A stretch of DNA of 64,000 nt from Thecaphora thlaspeos (taxonomy: Eukaryota; Basidiomycota; Ustilaginomycetes; Urocystidales; Glomosporiaceae): NCBI GenBank assembly GCA_900291925.1, contig UWYS01000016.1, forward strand, positions 530,083 to 594,082, written 5' to 3'. The notes under the pieces are model-generated. The model ran no database searches. It saw only the letters and a program-made list of their open reading frames with translations, and was not told the origin of the DNA. Shown one piece after another: positions 1 to 13,440 of this stretch. The number at the start of each line of letters is the position of its first letter. The stretch's first letter is position 1. Made by a program: the position numbers and the translations under genes.

Positions 1-734
1 TGCTGCACCGCTATCCGGTCGAGCTGCTGCGGCATGTTCTGCAGAATCCACTCGCGGAGGAGAAATATCGCGACAAAGAGGACGACGATGACGCAGGTGA
101 CGATCTGGCCCTCGAAGCAGTCATGTGCAAGCGATTTGGCGAAGGCCTGGAGCCTACCTTTGGTCAGCAGCCGCGCGAAGCCGCCGCCGCCGACGCCGGT
201 GCTAGCCCTCGCAGAAGCAGTCGGATTAAGCGCCGCGGTGGACATGGCGGCGATCGAGGTGACCGCCACCGTCGTCCGTGGCGGTGCGGGCGCATCTACG
301 CCAGCAAAGGGTACGAGGCCGAAGAGGGCAAGCTCGGCCACGCCTTCTCCCGACCAGAACACGAAGCGCCAGATGTTGACGTTGATCACCGGAAGGACGG
401 CGAGCCATACGAATGCGACGAGCGTGGCCCTGGCCAAGAGAAGGAGAAGCTGTGCGGAGCGCTTGATCGACCTGCGAAGGTAGAGGTAGGCGGGGAGGTT
501 GCCGTCTGTAGGCATGTCGGCGCGGTAGCGCTTGTGAAAGATGAACGAGTGGCTGCACAGCTCGCAGTACTTTTTGCGCGAGTGCTGAAGCCACTCTACG
601 AGGCAATCCTGGTGGCAGAAGCGGATGGAGCCGGTACATTTGCAGGGGTGATACAGGGGCTGGTCGGGCTCCGGGCCGCTGCGGCAGATGCGACACGACT
701 CGCCGCCATCGTCGTCGAGGTTGGTCAGGTCCAT
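1..734 (-). CDS. SSM4: Doa10/SSM4 (MARCH6-like) ER E3 ubiquitin ligase, N-terminal part
   Basis: A reading frame opens with ATG at 734-732 on the minus strand and stays open to the window edge, giving 244 residues of a longer protein. It starts with a RING-CH (C4HC3) finger: C14, C17, C31, C33, H41, C44, C57 and C60, with the core CKCTGSIRFCHQDC. Hydrophobic segments follow at about residues 93-125 and 207-232, the second ending in the charged stretch LLREWILQ. A RING-CH domain at the extreme N-terminus followed by membrane segments is the layout of Doa10/SSM4/MARCH6, a multi-pass ER and inner-nuclear-membrane ligase for degradation of misfolded membrane and nuclear proteins. The remaining membrane segments should lie beyond the left edge. 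No intron is seen in this part. It is divergent from the DDX41 gene, with a shared 690-base spacer. A smaller MARCH ligase is possible but fits the spacing less well. Confidence 0.88.
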   Translation of the reverse strand, partial: MDLTNLDDDGGESCRICRSGPEPDQPLYHPCKCTGSIRFCHQDCLVEWLQHSRKKYCELCSHSFIFHKRYRADMPTDGNLPAYLYLRRSIKRSAQLLLLLARATLVAFVWLAVLPVINVNIWRFVFWSGEGVAELALFGLVPFAGVDAPAPPRTTVAVTSIAAMSTAALNPTASARASTGVGGGGFARLLTKGRLQAFAKSLAHDCFEGQIVTCVIVVLFVAIFLLREWILQNMPQQLDRIAVQ

Positions 735-3431
<2,697 letters not shown>

Positions 3432-4258
3432 AGAGGGGGCGGCGGGGCATTCTGTCTTCGCGCCTTCGTTCGTCTTGCGCAACTCTCGTGCGTGGTCATG
3501 TTTCCGCGTTCCTTTCGGCCGATCGACCTTCCAACTACAATGCATGGACATCCCGCTTCACCTGTCTATAGCCTGGGCTGAGCGAGCGTTCCAGGGTGGG
3601 GGGGGGGAAGGGGGCTCCGAGCGAGGGGTGTTGGAGGAAGAAGAAAGCCCTTTTGGCTGCGCGCACGCAACCCTGGCTTCCCTTGACCTAGCTCGTTGGT
3701 CGGACGTGCGGGCGTCGGGGCCACCACGCGCCACGAAAAGCTACGACGGGAAAAGACGAGCAAGAAGCGCACAGGCCACGCCAGAAGCCAGGCAAGCCAA
3801 CCAGCCAACCAGCCAACCAGCCAACCAGCCAACCAACCAGCCAACCAACCAGCCGGGCCTCGGAAACCCTGACAACGCCCGACGCTCTGCTCCCTCCTTC
3901 TTTCCTGCCTCCTCGCCTCACTACCCCCCTTGTCCCTTTGCTTCCCATCACCTATCACGTCGCCATCACCACTACTTGCACCGCCGAATAGCCCCGACTT
4001 AGCTCGCGATACCGCCCTCTCATCAGCATCAGCCTACTGTAACGCCGCAGCGCGCTCAACTTCAACGCCACGGGCCGGGGAACCCCATGCCGCCCTTTCT
4101 ACCTTCCGTCCCTCTCCACCTCCCTCTGCTTCCTGCCTTCGACCACCGCGGTCGCTCCCTCTAGCGTCCAAGCATATCGCAGCGACGAACTCGAGCAGCA
4201 CCCCGTCGCATACGCCTCCGATCACCGCTCGCTCGCCCGCCCGCCCGCTTCCGGCACG
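3432..4258. other. Intergenic region, DDX41 to PAN2
   Basis: About 0.8 kb holding the DDX41 3' flank and the PAN2 leader. A G-run lies at about 3597-3607 and a CCAACCAG-type repeat at 3796-3853. The stretch before PAN2 is pyrimidine-rich, typical of leaders in this window. No gene is recognised. Confidence 0.5.
3796..3853 (+). repeat. (CCAACCAG)n-type simple repeat
   Basis: About seven copies of CCAACCAG/CCAACCAACCAG lie in tandem between DDX41 and PAN2. They would encode an NQP-type repeat in one frame, but no gene uses it. Confidence 0.85.
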
Positions 4259-7200
4259 ATGGCGACCTGGAGCGAGCATGCCCACATCCTCGCCAACAAT
4301 GGACCCATCGGGATGCTCGGCGCCGTCTCGGCCCTCTCCTTTGATACGTCGTCCGAGCTGCTCTGGGCAGGCACCTCGATGGGTCTGGTCGTCTCCCACT
4401 ACGGTCCGGAGCTCTCGCGCTACACCAGCTACCCGGCCCACGGCACCCCGCCCCGGCCCAGCCCCACCAAGGGCATCCTCGTCGACCCGCGTCACGTCTA
4501 CACCGTCGGCGAGGGCGGCGTAAAGTGCGCCAACCGCCGTGGCCTCGCCAAGTGGTCGATGCTGACGTCGCAGAGCAGCACACCCTCGCTCTCGCTCGCC
4601 TCGATGTGCGCCTCGCCGCTGGCTGCCAGCTCTGATCTGATCGTCGGCGGGTCGTCGCAGAGCGCCGCCGCGACGCGCGAGCTCGACAGCGACAACGATG
4701 TCGTCCTCGCCATCAGCAACAGCACCGGCAGCGTGATCCGCCGCTCGCCCTCCGAGGCGCCTATCCTACAGCTCCGCAAGTCCGGCCGCCTCGTTTGCGC
4801 GGCCACCGTCAACGGCCACATCCAACTGCGCGACCCGCGCACGCTCGCCATCGAGCACCGCCTCCACGCCCACCCGGGTGGCCTGATCGACATGCAGGCC
4901 GACGGCAACCTCGTCTACAGCGTCGGTTGGACCGTCAGGCAGGGCCACCCGGTCCCCGAGCCGTTGGTCAAGGTGCACGACCTCCGCACCATGCGGCCCC
5001 TCGTCCCGCTCCCCTTTTCGGTCCTCGGCGGGCCCGTGCTGCTTGCCATCCACCCCAAGCTCTCGTCAACCGTCGTCGTCACCGCGCCCCAGGGCCAATT
5101 CCAGATCGTCGACGTCGGCAACCCGGGCGAGGGCCGCTTCTACCAGATCAACTCGGCCTCGTACATCACCTCGCTCGCCATCTCGCCCTCTGCCGACTAC
5201 ATTGCCTTCGGCGAGGCCGACGGCTCCATCCGGCTTTGGTCGAGCTCGACCGACACGTCCTCGATCCGCTTCAACCCGTTCTCGACCGGCGCCGTCGAGA
5301 TGCCCGACATCGCCGAGCCGCCGCCCTTTGTCAACTGGACCACCGAGACGCCGCTCTCGAGCGTGGGGATGCCGTACTACAGCGATCAGCTGATGTCTTA
5401 CTTCGACTACGACAAGTACATCACTGACGCCTCGCCGCTCTTCAATCCGCCGTCCAAGATCGATCCGGCCGTAATCGGCGGGATGCGCACCGTCGACTTT
5501 GTCGGCTACGCGCCGCTCCCGCGACACCTCCGCGGCAAGCGCAACGCCATCGCGGGGCGCGGACCCGGCGGCGTGCGCGCCAGCGCGATGCACAGGCCCG
5601 AGGATCGCAAGAAGATCGGTATCCCGCTCTTCCGCAGCGAAAAGGAAAAGGAGATGTCCAAGAAGGGCGCCGCCGCCGATAAGGCGGCCAAAAGCAAGCG
5701 CGTCGCCAAGGAGACGGCCAAGGCCAAGGCGCTGCTCAACAACATCGGCGGCGGCGGCGGCGGGCACGAGGGGGGCGATCTTGGCGGCGAGGGCGAAGGC
5801 GGCCAGGATGGCGACGACAGCGACGAGGATAGTGACGACGAGGACGGCGCGGACATGTTCGGCCATCAGGCGGGCGCGGCAGGCCATGGCGGCGTCCCGG
5901 CCTACTACCGGCTCAAGACGATCCAGTACAGCAAGTTCGGCGTCGAGGACTTCGACTTCGGCTACTACAACAAGACGCCCTACAGCGGTCTCGAGACGCA
6001 CATCCAAAATTCGTACGCAAACTCGTACCTCCAGGCGCTCCACTACCTGCTGCCGTTCCGCACGGTGGCCAAGGCCCACCTGCTGCAGAGCTGCTCGCGC
6101 GAAAACTGCCTCCTCTGCGAATCTGGCTTCCTCTTCCGGATGCTCGAGGATGCGCGCGGCGCCAACTGCCAGGCCACCAACTTCCTCAAGGCGTTCGGCA
6201 ACAGCCACCGCGCGGCCACGCTTGGCCTCATGGACAAGGAGGAGGGCGGGAGCGGCGATGCGGGCTACAGCAACCTCGTCCAGAGCCTCAACCGCTTCGT
6301 CCTCGACAGCGCCGCCGTTGAGTCGCAGTCGGCAGCACCGCGCGGGACGCCGTCAAGCACGCATCTGAGCCCGAACGTCGGCGGCGGAGCGTTCGCCGGC
6401 ATGGGCGGCGCATCGTCGTCCAACAACGGCCGCGGAGGCCGCAGGGGAGGGCCGGGTGCCGGCAGCGGTCCCGGTTCGCGCAGCCCGGCCATCGGTGGCG
6501 GCCTCAGCGAGAACAGCGGAGGCGGAGGCGGCGACGACGCGATGGGTGCGGCCTCTGGCAACCGGCCGATCGTGTCGCGGATGTTCTCCGTCGACTCGAC
6601 CACCAAGACATCATGCGTCCACTGCGGCCGCGAGACGCACCGCAGCAGTGCGTCGCACGTCGTCGACCTCGTCTACCCGCGCAAGGGGCTCAGCAACGAG
6701 CCGGCTCCGCCATCGGACTTTTCCTCGATCCTCCGGGCCTCGCTGCTCCGCGAGACGCAGTCCCGCGCCGCCTGCCGCGGGTGCCAGTTTACCGCCCTCT
6801 TCCGCAGCCGACGCATCCTGCCCGGCAACGCCGAGCTGCCACGCGCACTGAGCATCAACGCGGCCGTGCACACGGCGGAGCAGCTGGGCTGCTGGCTCGA
6901 GGGCAACGCCTCGGAGTATAGCAGCGGCGGCGGTCCGGCCTCGTCGGCAGCGGGCGGAGGAGGCCTGTCGAGCTTCAACGGCCACAACAACAACAACGGC
7001 GGCGGCGGCAGGAGAGGACCACCGCCGATCGGTCCGCGCGGGGGCCATCCACACCCGCTTCACCCGCACGCTCAGCAGCAGCAGCCCGCCGGACCCAACG
7101 CGCGCCGGCCTTTCCTCCCGCCTCGAGTCGCGATCGATGTCCGCGGTGACGAGGTGCGCACGCGATCCATCTACGATGACCGAGACCTCGAGTCGGCCAA

Positions 7201-8545
7201 GGCAACGCTAGGCGGGGGCCCAGCCGTCTACAAGCTGCGCTCGATGGTGATCCAGGTGCAGGCAGGCAAGGAGGCGCCGCACCTCTGCGCCGTCGTCCGC
7301 GTCCCTGAGGCGGAGCGATCGTCCCCTAGCACGGCCGGCGCCGGCGCAAGCGCGACGCCACAGAACCCCGCCGTCTCTTCCGGTTTCGCCGGCGGCTCGC
7401 AGACGACGTCGACCGCCAAGAGCGGCAGGTCGAGTAAGCAGAGCCTGGGGCCGTGGTACCTCTTCAACGACTTCCTCGTGCGCAACATCGCTGAGGAAGA
7501 GGCGCTCCGCTTCGCGGCGTCATCGTGGAAGGTTCCGGCGGTGCTGATGTGGGAGCGCGAGGACATCGAGCCGCTCCAACTGACGCAGCTGACCGATGGC
7601 CAGACTGAGATGGACCCGAGCATCCTCAACGAGGACAATAACGTCTCGTGGCACCGCGACCCGTTGCGGATCCGGCACACGCCCCTCTCGTCGGACGAGA
7701 TGCCGCGGCTGGGGACCCTGGTCGCGATTGACGCCGAGTTTGTCGCGCTCAACCAGGAGGAGCTCGAGATCCGCTCCGACGGAACGCGGAGCGTCATCCG
7801 TCCCATGCGCCTCAGCCTGGCGCGCGTTAGCGTGCTGCGAGGCCATGGGCCCAAGGAAGGGGAACCGTTCATCGACGACTACATCTCGACGCAGGAGGAG
7901 GTGGTCGACTACCTGACCAAGTTCAGCGGGATCCAGAAGGGCGACCTCGACCCTAAGACCAGCCGCTACACGTTGGTCCCGCTCAAGGTGGCCTACAAGA
8001 AGCTGCGGCTGCTCGTCGATGCTGGGTGCATCTTTATCGGTCACGGCCTGTCGAAAGACTTCCGGATCATCAGTGAGTTCCCCCTCCCCCTCGGCCGGCG
8101 CATCGGTGCATCGTCGAGCCTGTATATGACGCTGAAACTACACCGCCCTTGATCTGCTCCTCCGCCCGCTGCGCCGCCGCCGCCGCCAGACATCCACGTG
8201 CCCCTTTCACAGGTGATCGACACGGTCCAGCTCTTCCACTCCGCTCTGCACTGGCGCAAACTGTCTCTGCGCTTCCTCTCGTGGTTCCTGCTCAAGATCG
8301 ACATCCAGAACGGCGGCGGCTCCAACCCGGACACGTCGACCGATGTCGCAAAGGCATCGGGTGGGGCGGGGACCACGGCCATCGCAGACGGCCACGACTC
8401 GATCGAAGACGCGCTCGCGGCGCTACGGCTCTTTAGGATGTACGAGATCTTTGAGCGAGACAGCAGGTTGACGGACGTGATGGAGGATCTGTACGAACAG
8501 GGGAGGAGGCTGAACTGGAAACCGCCAGGGGCGAGTACAAGATAA
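4259..8545 (+). CDS. PAN2: PAN2, catalytic subunit of the PAN2-PAN3 poly(A) nuclease
   Basis: Two exons, 4259-8072 and 8190-8545, encode 1,389 residues. The intron is GTGAGT...CAG, 117 bases, phase 1, and splicing joins KDFRIIN to IHVPLSQVIDTVQLF. Domains in order: an N-terminal WD40-like region, a charged Gly/Lys linker, a pseudo-UCH domain from about residue 575 (NSYANSYLQ where an active peptidase would have its Cys), and a C-terminal DEDD exonuclease. The catalytic acids are visible: D1158 and E1160 (IDAEF), D1267 (SKDF) and D1345 (SIEDA). PAN2 trims mRNA poly(A) tails with PAN3 in the cytoplasm. Low-complexity Gly-rich inserts make it longer than usual. It converges on the minus-strand secreted-protein gene, 132 bases away. 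Confidence 0.95.
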
Positions 8546-8677
8546 CGGGGGGCGGCGCGCTGCGGAACGGCGAAGAAAGACGAAGGAAAGAGGAAAAAAT
8601 AACGTGCTTCGGCTTCCGCTGTCGACGAGACGACCGCGTCCAACCCGGGTCGAACTGGAGGGCGGTATAGCGTGTGT

Positions 8678-9360
8678 CTAGAAGACCGCCAAGAAGCCGC
8701 CCAGCACCAGGCCAGCGACGACGATGGCGAGCAGAGCGGGGTGCGATCGACAGGCATCGCTGCTCGGCGGCGGCCCTGTTGGGTGGTGTGCAGAGACGGA
8801 GGGGATGGAGCGGTCAACATCCGTCCATTTCTGGTCCCGCCGGAGAGGGTGTTGGGTGTGAGGGACTTACGCGATGTCGTCGAAGTAGCCGAAGGAGTCA
8901 ATGTCGATTTCGACACGGTAGCGGACATGGTCGCCGCAGTGCTCGGCACATGCGCCTCGTTTCCTCCTCCCCCTCCGACTGAGGGCGGGGTGGTAGGTTC
9001 CGGGCCTGCGGCCGAAGGTGTTGTTGTACCTGTAGCGGTGGAATGAGTGGTCGCACCCATCTCTGTCGGCTCGACTCCAGTCGGCGGTCCACCGTTCCTC
9101 TTTACATCCTCATCGGGCAGACCTAGAGCATTGGGCACCTTGACGGGTGGAGAGTGGGGATCGCTCCGTCCCTTGACGAAGGCGAGATCTCCATCTGGAC
9201 CTTGTTCGGCGTGAAACCCAAGGTACTCCAACGCCGAGAGCGTGTCGGACGTGATGTCCATGTCGCTCTGTGCGGCTGTTTGAGGTGAGTCGCAGAGCAC
9301 GGGGGAGAGGAGCGAGAGGAGGACGAGGACGAGTAAGGCGAGGGAGTGGTGGGGCGACAT
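8678..9360 (-). CDS. Small secreted, probably GPI-anchored protein
   Basis: Two exons on the minus strand, 9360-8871 and 8775-8678, encode 195 residues. The 95-base intron has GTAAGT and CAG ends and phase 1. Left unspliced, the frame runs on as a much longer protein of poor composition. Spliced, it ends in a short hydrophobic tail, ALLAIVVAGLVLGGFLAVF, directly before TAG. The N-terminus MSPHHSLALLVLVLLSLL...VLCDS is a signal peptide. The middle is rich in Thr, Ser, Pro and Gly with a poly-Gly run. A signal peptide, an S/T-rich stalk and a terminal hydrophobic tail with no charged residue after it indicate a GPI-anchored cell-wall or surface protein; a single-pass membrane protein is the alternative. 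No family is recognised. Confidence 0.75.
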
Positions 9361-10316
9361 TGTGTACGGAGAAAGGATGGGGGAGGACTCGACCCGCGAG
9401 TTGTGAGTGCTGTTTGCAAAGGAGCGTGATAGGGTATCGGGAGGGAGGATGGCGGTCGTGGTGGCGGTCGTGGTACGAGGCCGAGTCGTGGGAGGCTCGA
9501 ATATAAGAGAGGGGGGGGGGGGGTAAAGAATGGACCCCACTCCCGGTCGTCTCTGCTGCGAACGCTCACACACCCTCGGCCGCCTACCTGATTCCCTCCC
9601 ACTTACATTACGGCGGCCGCGTGCCCTACGGCGAGGATGCGCCTTTGGGCGTACGGCAGGTGGGGGAGGGGGGAGGAGAACAAAACAAGTCCGCTTTCGA
9701 TGGGACGCTCTGCCCATGCCGTCGTACCTCGAACAAAAGGCCGAACAATATCACACGAGGGAAATCGCGACGACGGCTGTCGACTCTGTCCGCTCACACA
9801 ACGCGCCGGCCGCTGTTGTCGGACCGCCCCGCACGCCGGTGGGCGGGGCCGGCGTGCATTGCGTCGTTGCCTTAGTTACAAAGACCACCATCGTCCCGAC
9901 GACCGGCTCTTTTCCCCCCAGCTACCCTTTCCAGCAAGTAGGCGGCAGGACGAGACCACCACAGGCCAACACATGGCGCGCGCGCACACACCAACACACC
10001 AACAGCCCGACAGCGAGAGCAGAGAGAGAAGGAGTCCAAGGAGCGAGGCGAGGCTGGAAGCGCAGCGCCGATGGATTTTGTGGAAAAACACCCAGCGCCT
10101 GCACGAGGGGCGATCCCTCGCACATACTCAGGGCCTCAAAGTAATGATACAGAGCGGCAGCCATCCCGGACCGGCGAAAGGAACGCGTAGGCGCTCGCCC
10201 CGTCGGTCCCCGCCGCGGCCCTCGCCGTCCTCAGGCTCGGTCGGGTCGAAGACGCTCCGGAAGCCGCCAGGGGCGGTCGGAAGCGGTCGCAGCTCGTCTC
10301 TTCTCGTGCGAGAGGC
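9361..10316. other. Intergenic region, secreted-protein promoter and RPP2 3' flank
   Basis: It contains a G-run at about 9513-9525 and a TATA-like AT stretch at about 9498-9505, some 140 bases upstream of the secreted-protein start. Open frames on both strands here have no recognisable content. Confidence 0.5.
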
Positions 10317-10951
10317 TCAGTCAAATAGGCCAAATCCCATGTCGTCGTCCTGCGATAGGGAGATCACGTTGAAGAACGATGGAAAGGAAGTTGTGCGAGG
10401 TCAGTAAGAGGTGCCACCATGATGGCGAGGCGAAGATATCGAAGATGAGACGGAGGCGCGTCCGGTCTCCGCCCGCTCGGGAGCCGGGAGTGGGCGCGGA
10501 AAATCCGAAATTCCAATTTTGCCTCGTCGAGGATGCGGCGGACCCGAGGGCGTCGCGCGATCCCGCGCTCGCTCCCTGCTCGCTCGAGTGAAGAGTGGGC
10601 GGCGCTAGCTGCTGACGCTGAAGGGGGTGCGACGATGGCGGAGATGCTCACGGACTCCTCCTTCTCCTCCTCCTTCTCCTCCTTCTTCTCTTCGGCCTTC
10701 TCCTCGGCGGTACCACCAGCGGCGGCAGCGCCTCCGGACGAGGCACCACCCGAGGGGACGGAGGCGAGCTTGGCCTGGCCCTCCTGGATGAGCTCGTTGA
10801 TGTCCTTGCCCCCGAGCTCCGAGATGAGCTTGTCGAGGCGCTCCGAGTCGGCCTCGACGCCAACAGATTCGAGGAGAGTCTTGATGTCGGCAGCCGAGGG
10901 CGACTCCTTGCCGCCGAGGGTGAGGAGGAGGTAGGCTGCGATGTGCTTCAT
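10317..10951 (-). CDS. RPP2: 60S acidic ribosomal protein P2
   Basis: Two exons, 10951-10652 and 10349-10317, encode 110 residues. Exon 1 gives [14 protein letters not shown]..., the P2-type N-terminal dimerisation domain, then an Ala/Gly hinge and an acidic Lys/Glu run. A 302-base GTGAGC...CAG intron in phase 0 separates the last 33 bases, which encode exactly the conserved tail [10 protein letters not shown] and the stop. P2 pairs with P1 on P0 to form the ribosomal stalk, whose tail recruits translational GTPases. Read without splicing, the conserved tail is lost. The gene is divergent from RPS15 with a 975-base spacer. Confidence 0.96.
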
Positions 10952-11926
10952 GTTTACTGAAAAAGGCGTGGTGATGGGGGTTGATACCGGCCAGAAATCC
11001 GCGTGAGCTTTGATCCTAAGGAAGACTTGTGGACTGTGACGGCGAGCAAGCATCGACACGGTGAAGAGGGATCCAACAGAGGTCAGATCGAGTCTGTCCG
11101 ACGTCCCCGTGACGATGGCGTACGTGCGCTCCGCTCCCAAGCTGCCGAGCAGGCTTTGCTGAAGAGGAGCCCCTCTCTACTGCATGCTACTTCCGGTCCG
11201 CCGAGATCGTCCAGTCTCCTCCGACCCAAAGTGTCGCTGTCGAACGTCTTCCACCACCTCGCTTCTCCCGCTCCACCGCACGTCCGTAAAGATCGACGTC
11301 CGTGTCCTCGTCTAGCCCAAAGCCGCTGCTCCCCTGCGTCTCATCGCTATCGCCGTGTCGTGCTATGCTGTGCTGTGCTGTGCTGTGCTGTTCTGGAGCC
11401 TTTGTCGTGCTACTCACCAAGGTACTTGGGTGGGGATGTCGTGGTTGGAAGCAATGGTGTACCGTCGGGCGGAAGCCTCCATTCAAGGGGAGCCGAACGC
11501 CTGGCCGGCCGGCACGCTGCGACCTGCAAAGTGGACTCGGAACCGAATCCGAGGGGCTCCCAATTTCGCCCTCTTTTTTTCTGCGCGCTTGCTTGCCCCT
11601 TTTTTTTTTTGCGTGGGAACTTTAGGGTCCCCGTGAGGGCGAGGCTCGCAACCAGCGGCGAGGCCAGAGCGCACACGCGAGAGAAGGAGAGGGAGAGACA
11701 GGGAAGAGCCTCGGCGGGGCAGGCAGGTCAGGGCTGTTTCGATCGCCAAACCAAGAGGGAGGAGAGCGAGGAGGCCCAGCTGGGCCACCCAGTCAGCCAG
11801 AGAGAGAGAGCGCTCAAGTCGAGAGCGAGAGCTCCGAGCGCGAGACCCCCAAGGCCAGCCCAGCCAAGAGCCCAGCCAGCCGGCCGCCATCATTCTTCCC
11901 ACTCCCAACCATCAAGATTGCCCAAC
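10952..11926. promoter_or_regulatory. Bidirectional region between ribosomal genes RPP2 and RPS15
   Basis: The region is shared by two divergent ribosomal-protein genes. It holds a (TGTGC)n stretch at about 11365-11390, T-runs at about 11574-11580 and 11601-11610, and AG-rich sequence before RPS15. It probably contains the promoters of both genes. No individual site is claimed. Confidence 0.5.
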
Positions 11927-13440
11927 ATGTGAGTAGGCACATGCTGCTCTCGATGGCAACGACACCCTCGTCGCCACCACTCCAGCACGCACGCACGCTC
12001 GGCACAGCGACTATCCGACAGATGGCCTCGGCACCGCGCGCACACGGACGATCCCCTCTTGTCAGACACGGTGATCTACTGGCGGCGAAAACGACCTACA
12101 TACGGCCCGACGACCGCCAGGGCCACCTCGACAGCTTTCCGAGAAGGGGATGCTGTTTCGTCTTTGACAGATGTATGGACGTCTACTCTGCCGCCCTTCC
12201 GACACCGCGCCGCACCCCACCTCAGCGTCCAGACGACAGGTTGCAGCACAGAACGGCCAACGCGGGCGGAGCGGTGTCTATGAGGAACAGGAGGCTTTTC
12301 CCTGGCACAGGAGTTCCGAAGATAACGGGGGTCGGAGGAACGATAACTCGGAAGAGCCGTAGGGTTTGCCTTTGCGGATGAGGGGAAGATGGCGGATACT
12401 GTTTGCCATGCCAAGACGATGGACGTGGAAGAGACGACCAACGAAGGTCGACAGACACTGCCGCTAGATGACAACAATCACATCGACAACTATGGCCGCC
12501 TCGACAACCACCGCATACCGACAAATTCGCTCCCTATACCCTATCCTCTACCGCTGCTCTACTTCGCGCCTCACGCCCCGACCTCCCGCCACGCCACGAC
12601 AGTCTGACACAGAGGGGATCCGATCTTCCTGTGCGCCGTGATGAAGATACCGTCTGTCGAAGAGTCACGCCGCTTGCTGTTCTGGTCCGCCCTCAGAGAG
12701 GCAGCCTCATCTGACCATTGCGCCCACGCTTCTCTTCCTTCCGTGCGCGCCACACCACGCCAACGCAGGGATGACTACGACGCCGTCGCCGCTGCCGAGC
12801 TCAAGAGGAAGAGAACCTTCCGCAAGTTCCAGTACCGCGGTACTGAGCTCAAAGCTCTCCTCGACATGTCGAACGAGGACTTCATGGCCCTCGTCCACGC
12901 CCGTGCCCGTAGGAAGTTTCAGCGCGGCCTCAAGCGCAAGCCCATGGGCCTGATCAAGAAGCTCCGCAAGGCCAAGTCCGAGGCTGCCCCCAACGAGAAG
13001 CCCGCCACTGTCAAGACTCACCTCCGTGACATGATTGTCGTCCCCGAGATGATCGTGAGTGTCGCGCCACGAGTGCAGAGCGATCATACGTTGCAGAGGA
13101 TCGTCAGACGGGCGTGAATCCGACTACGGTCCGGACCTCGTCACTGGCAAAAGTGGCAGAATTGCCCCTCCTGTTGCATTCCGCTACCTTCTGACAAGTC
13201 CCCGCCGTATCGAGTCTCTGACCTTTCCTCTCCATGCCTGTTCACCTCGCACTCTCGTCCACCACCGCACCGCAGGGCTCCGTCGTCGGCATCTACAACG
13301 GACGCTACTTTGTCAACACCGAGATCAAGCCCGAGATGCTCGGCCACTACCTCGGAGAGTTCTCGATGACCTACATCCCCACCCGCCACGGCGCCAAGGG
13401 TAAGGGTGCCACTGTCGACCGATTCCTGCCCATCAGGTAA
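11927..13440 (+). CDS. RPS15: 40S ribosomal protein S15 (uS19), start codon split by an intron
   Basis: Three exons, 11927-11928, 12769-13054 and 13276-13440, encode 150 residues. The protein reads [18 protein letters not shown]... through the conserved [21 protein letters not shown] and ends in VDRFLPIR. Intron 2 is GTGAGT...CAG, phase 0. Intron 1 starts at GTGAGT at 11929 and ends at CAG at 12768, so the initiator codon is AT from exon 1 plus G from exon 2. No other in-frame ATG precedes the conserved domain, and ATG|GT splicing is impossible here. uS19 sits in the head of the small subunit near the decoding site. The 840-base first intron is long for this window. Confidence 0.93.

Noticed and set aside
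5066..6208. 380-residue open frame antisense to PAN2
   Set aside because: Composition is the mirror of PAN2 codons and no motif is present.
8640..8665. T-loop-like GTTCGACCCGGG on the minus strand, and a GTTCGATCC near 62899
   Set aside because: No acceptor stem, D-arm or anticodon arm can be placed around either, so no tRNA is called.
8041..9717. 558-residue minus-strand frame covering the secreted-protein gene
   Set aside because: It reads through a clear GTAAGT...CAG intron, starts well upstream of the signal peptide and overlaps the PAN2 exonuclease exons.
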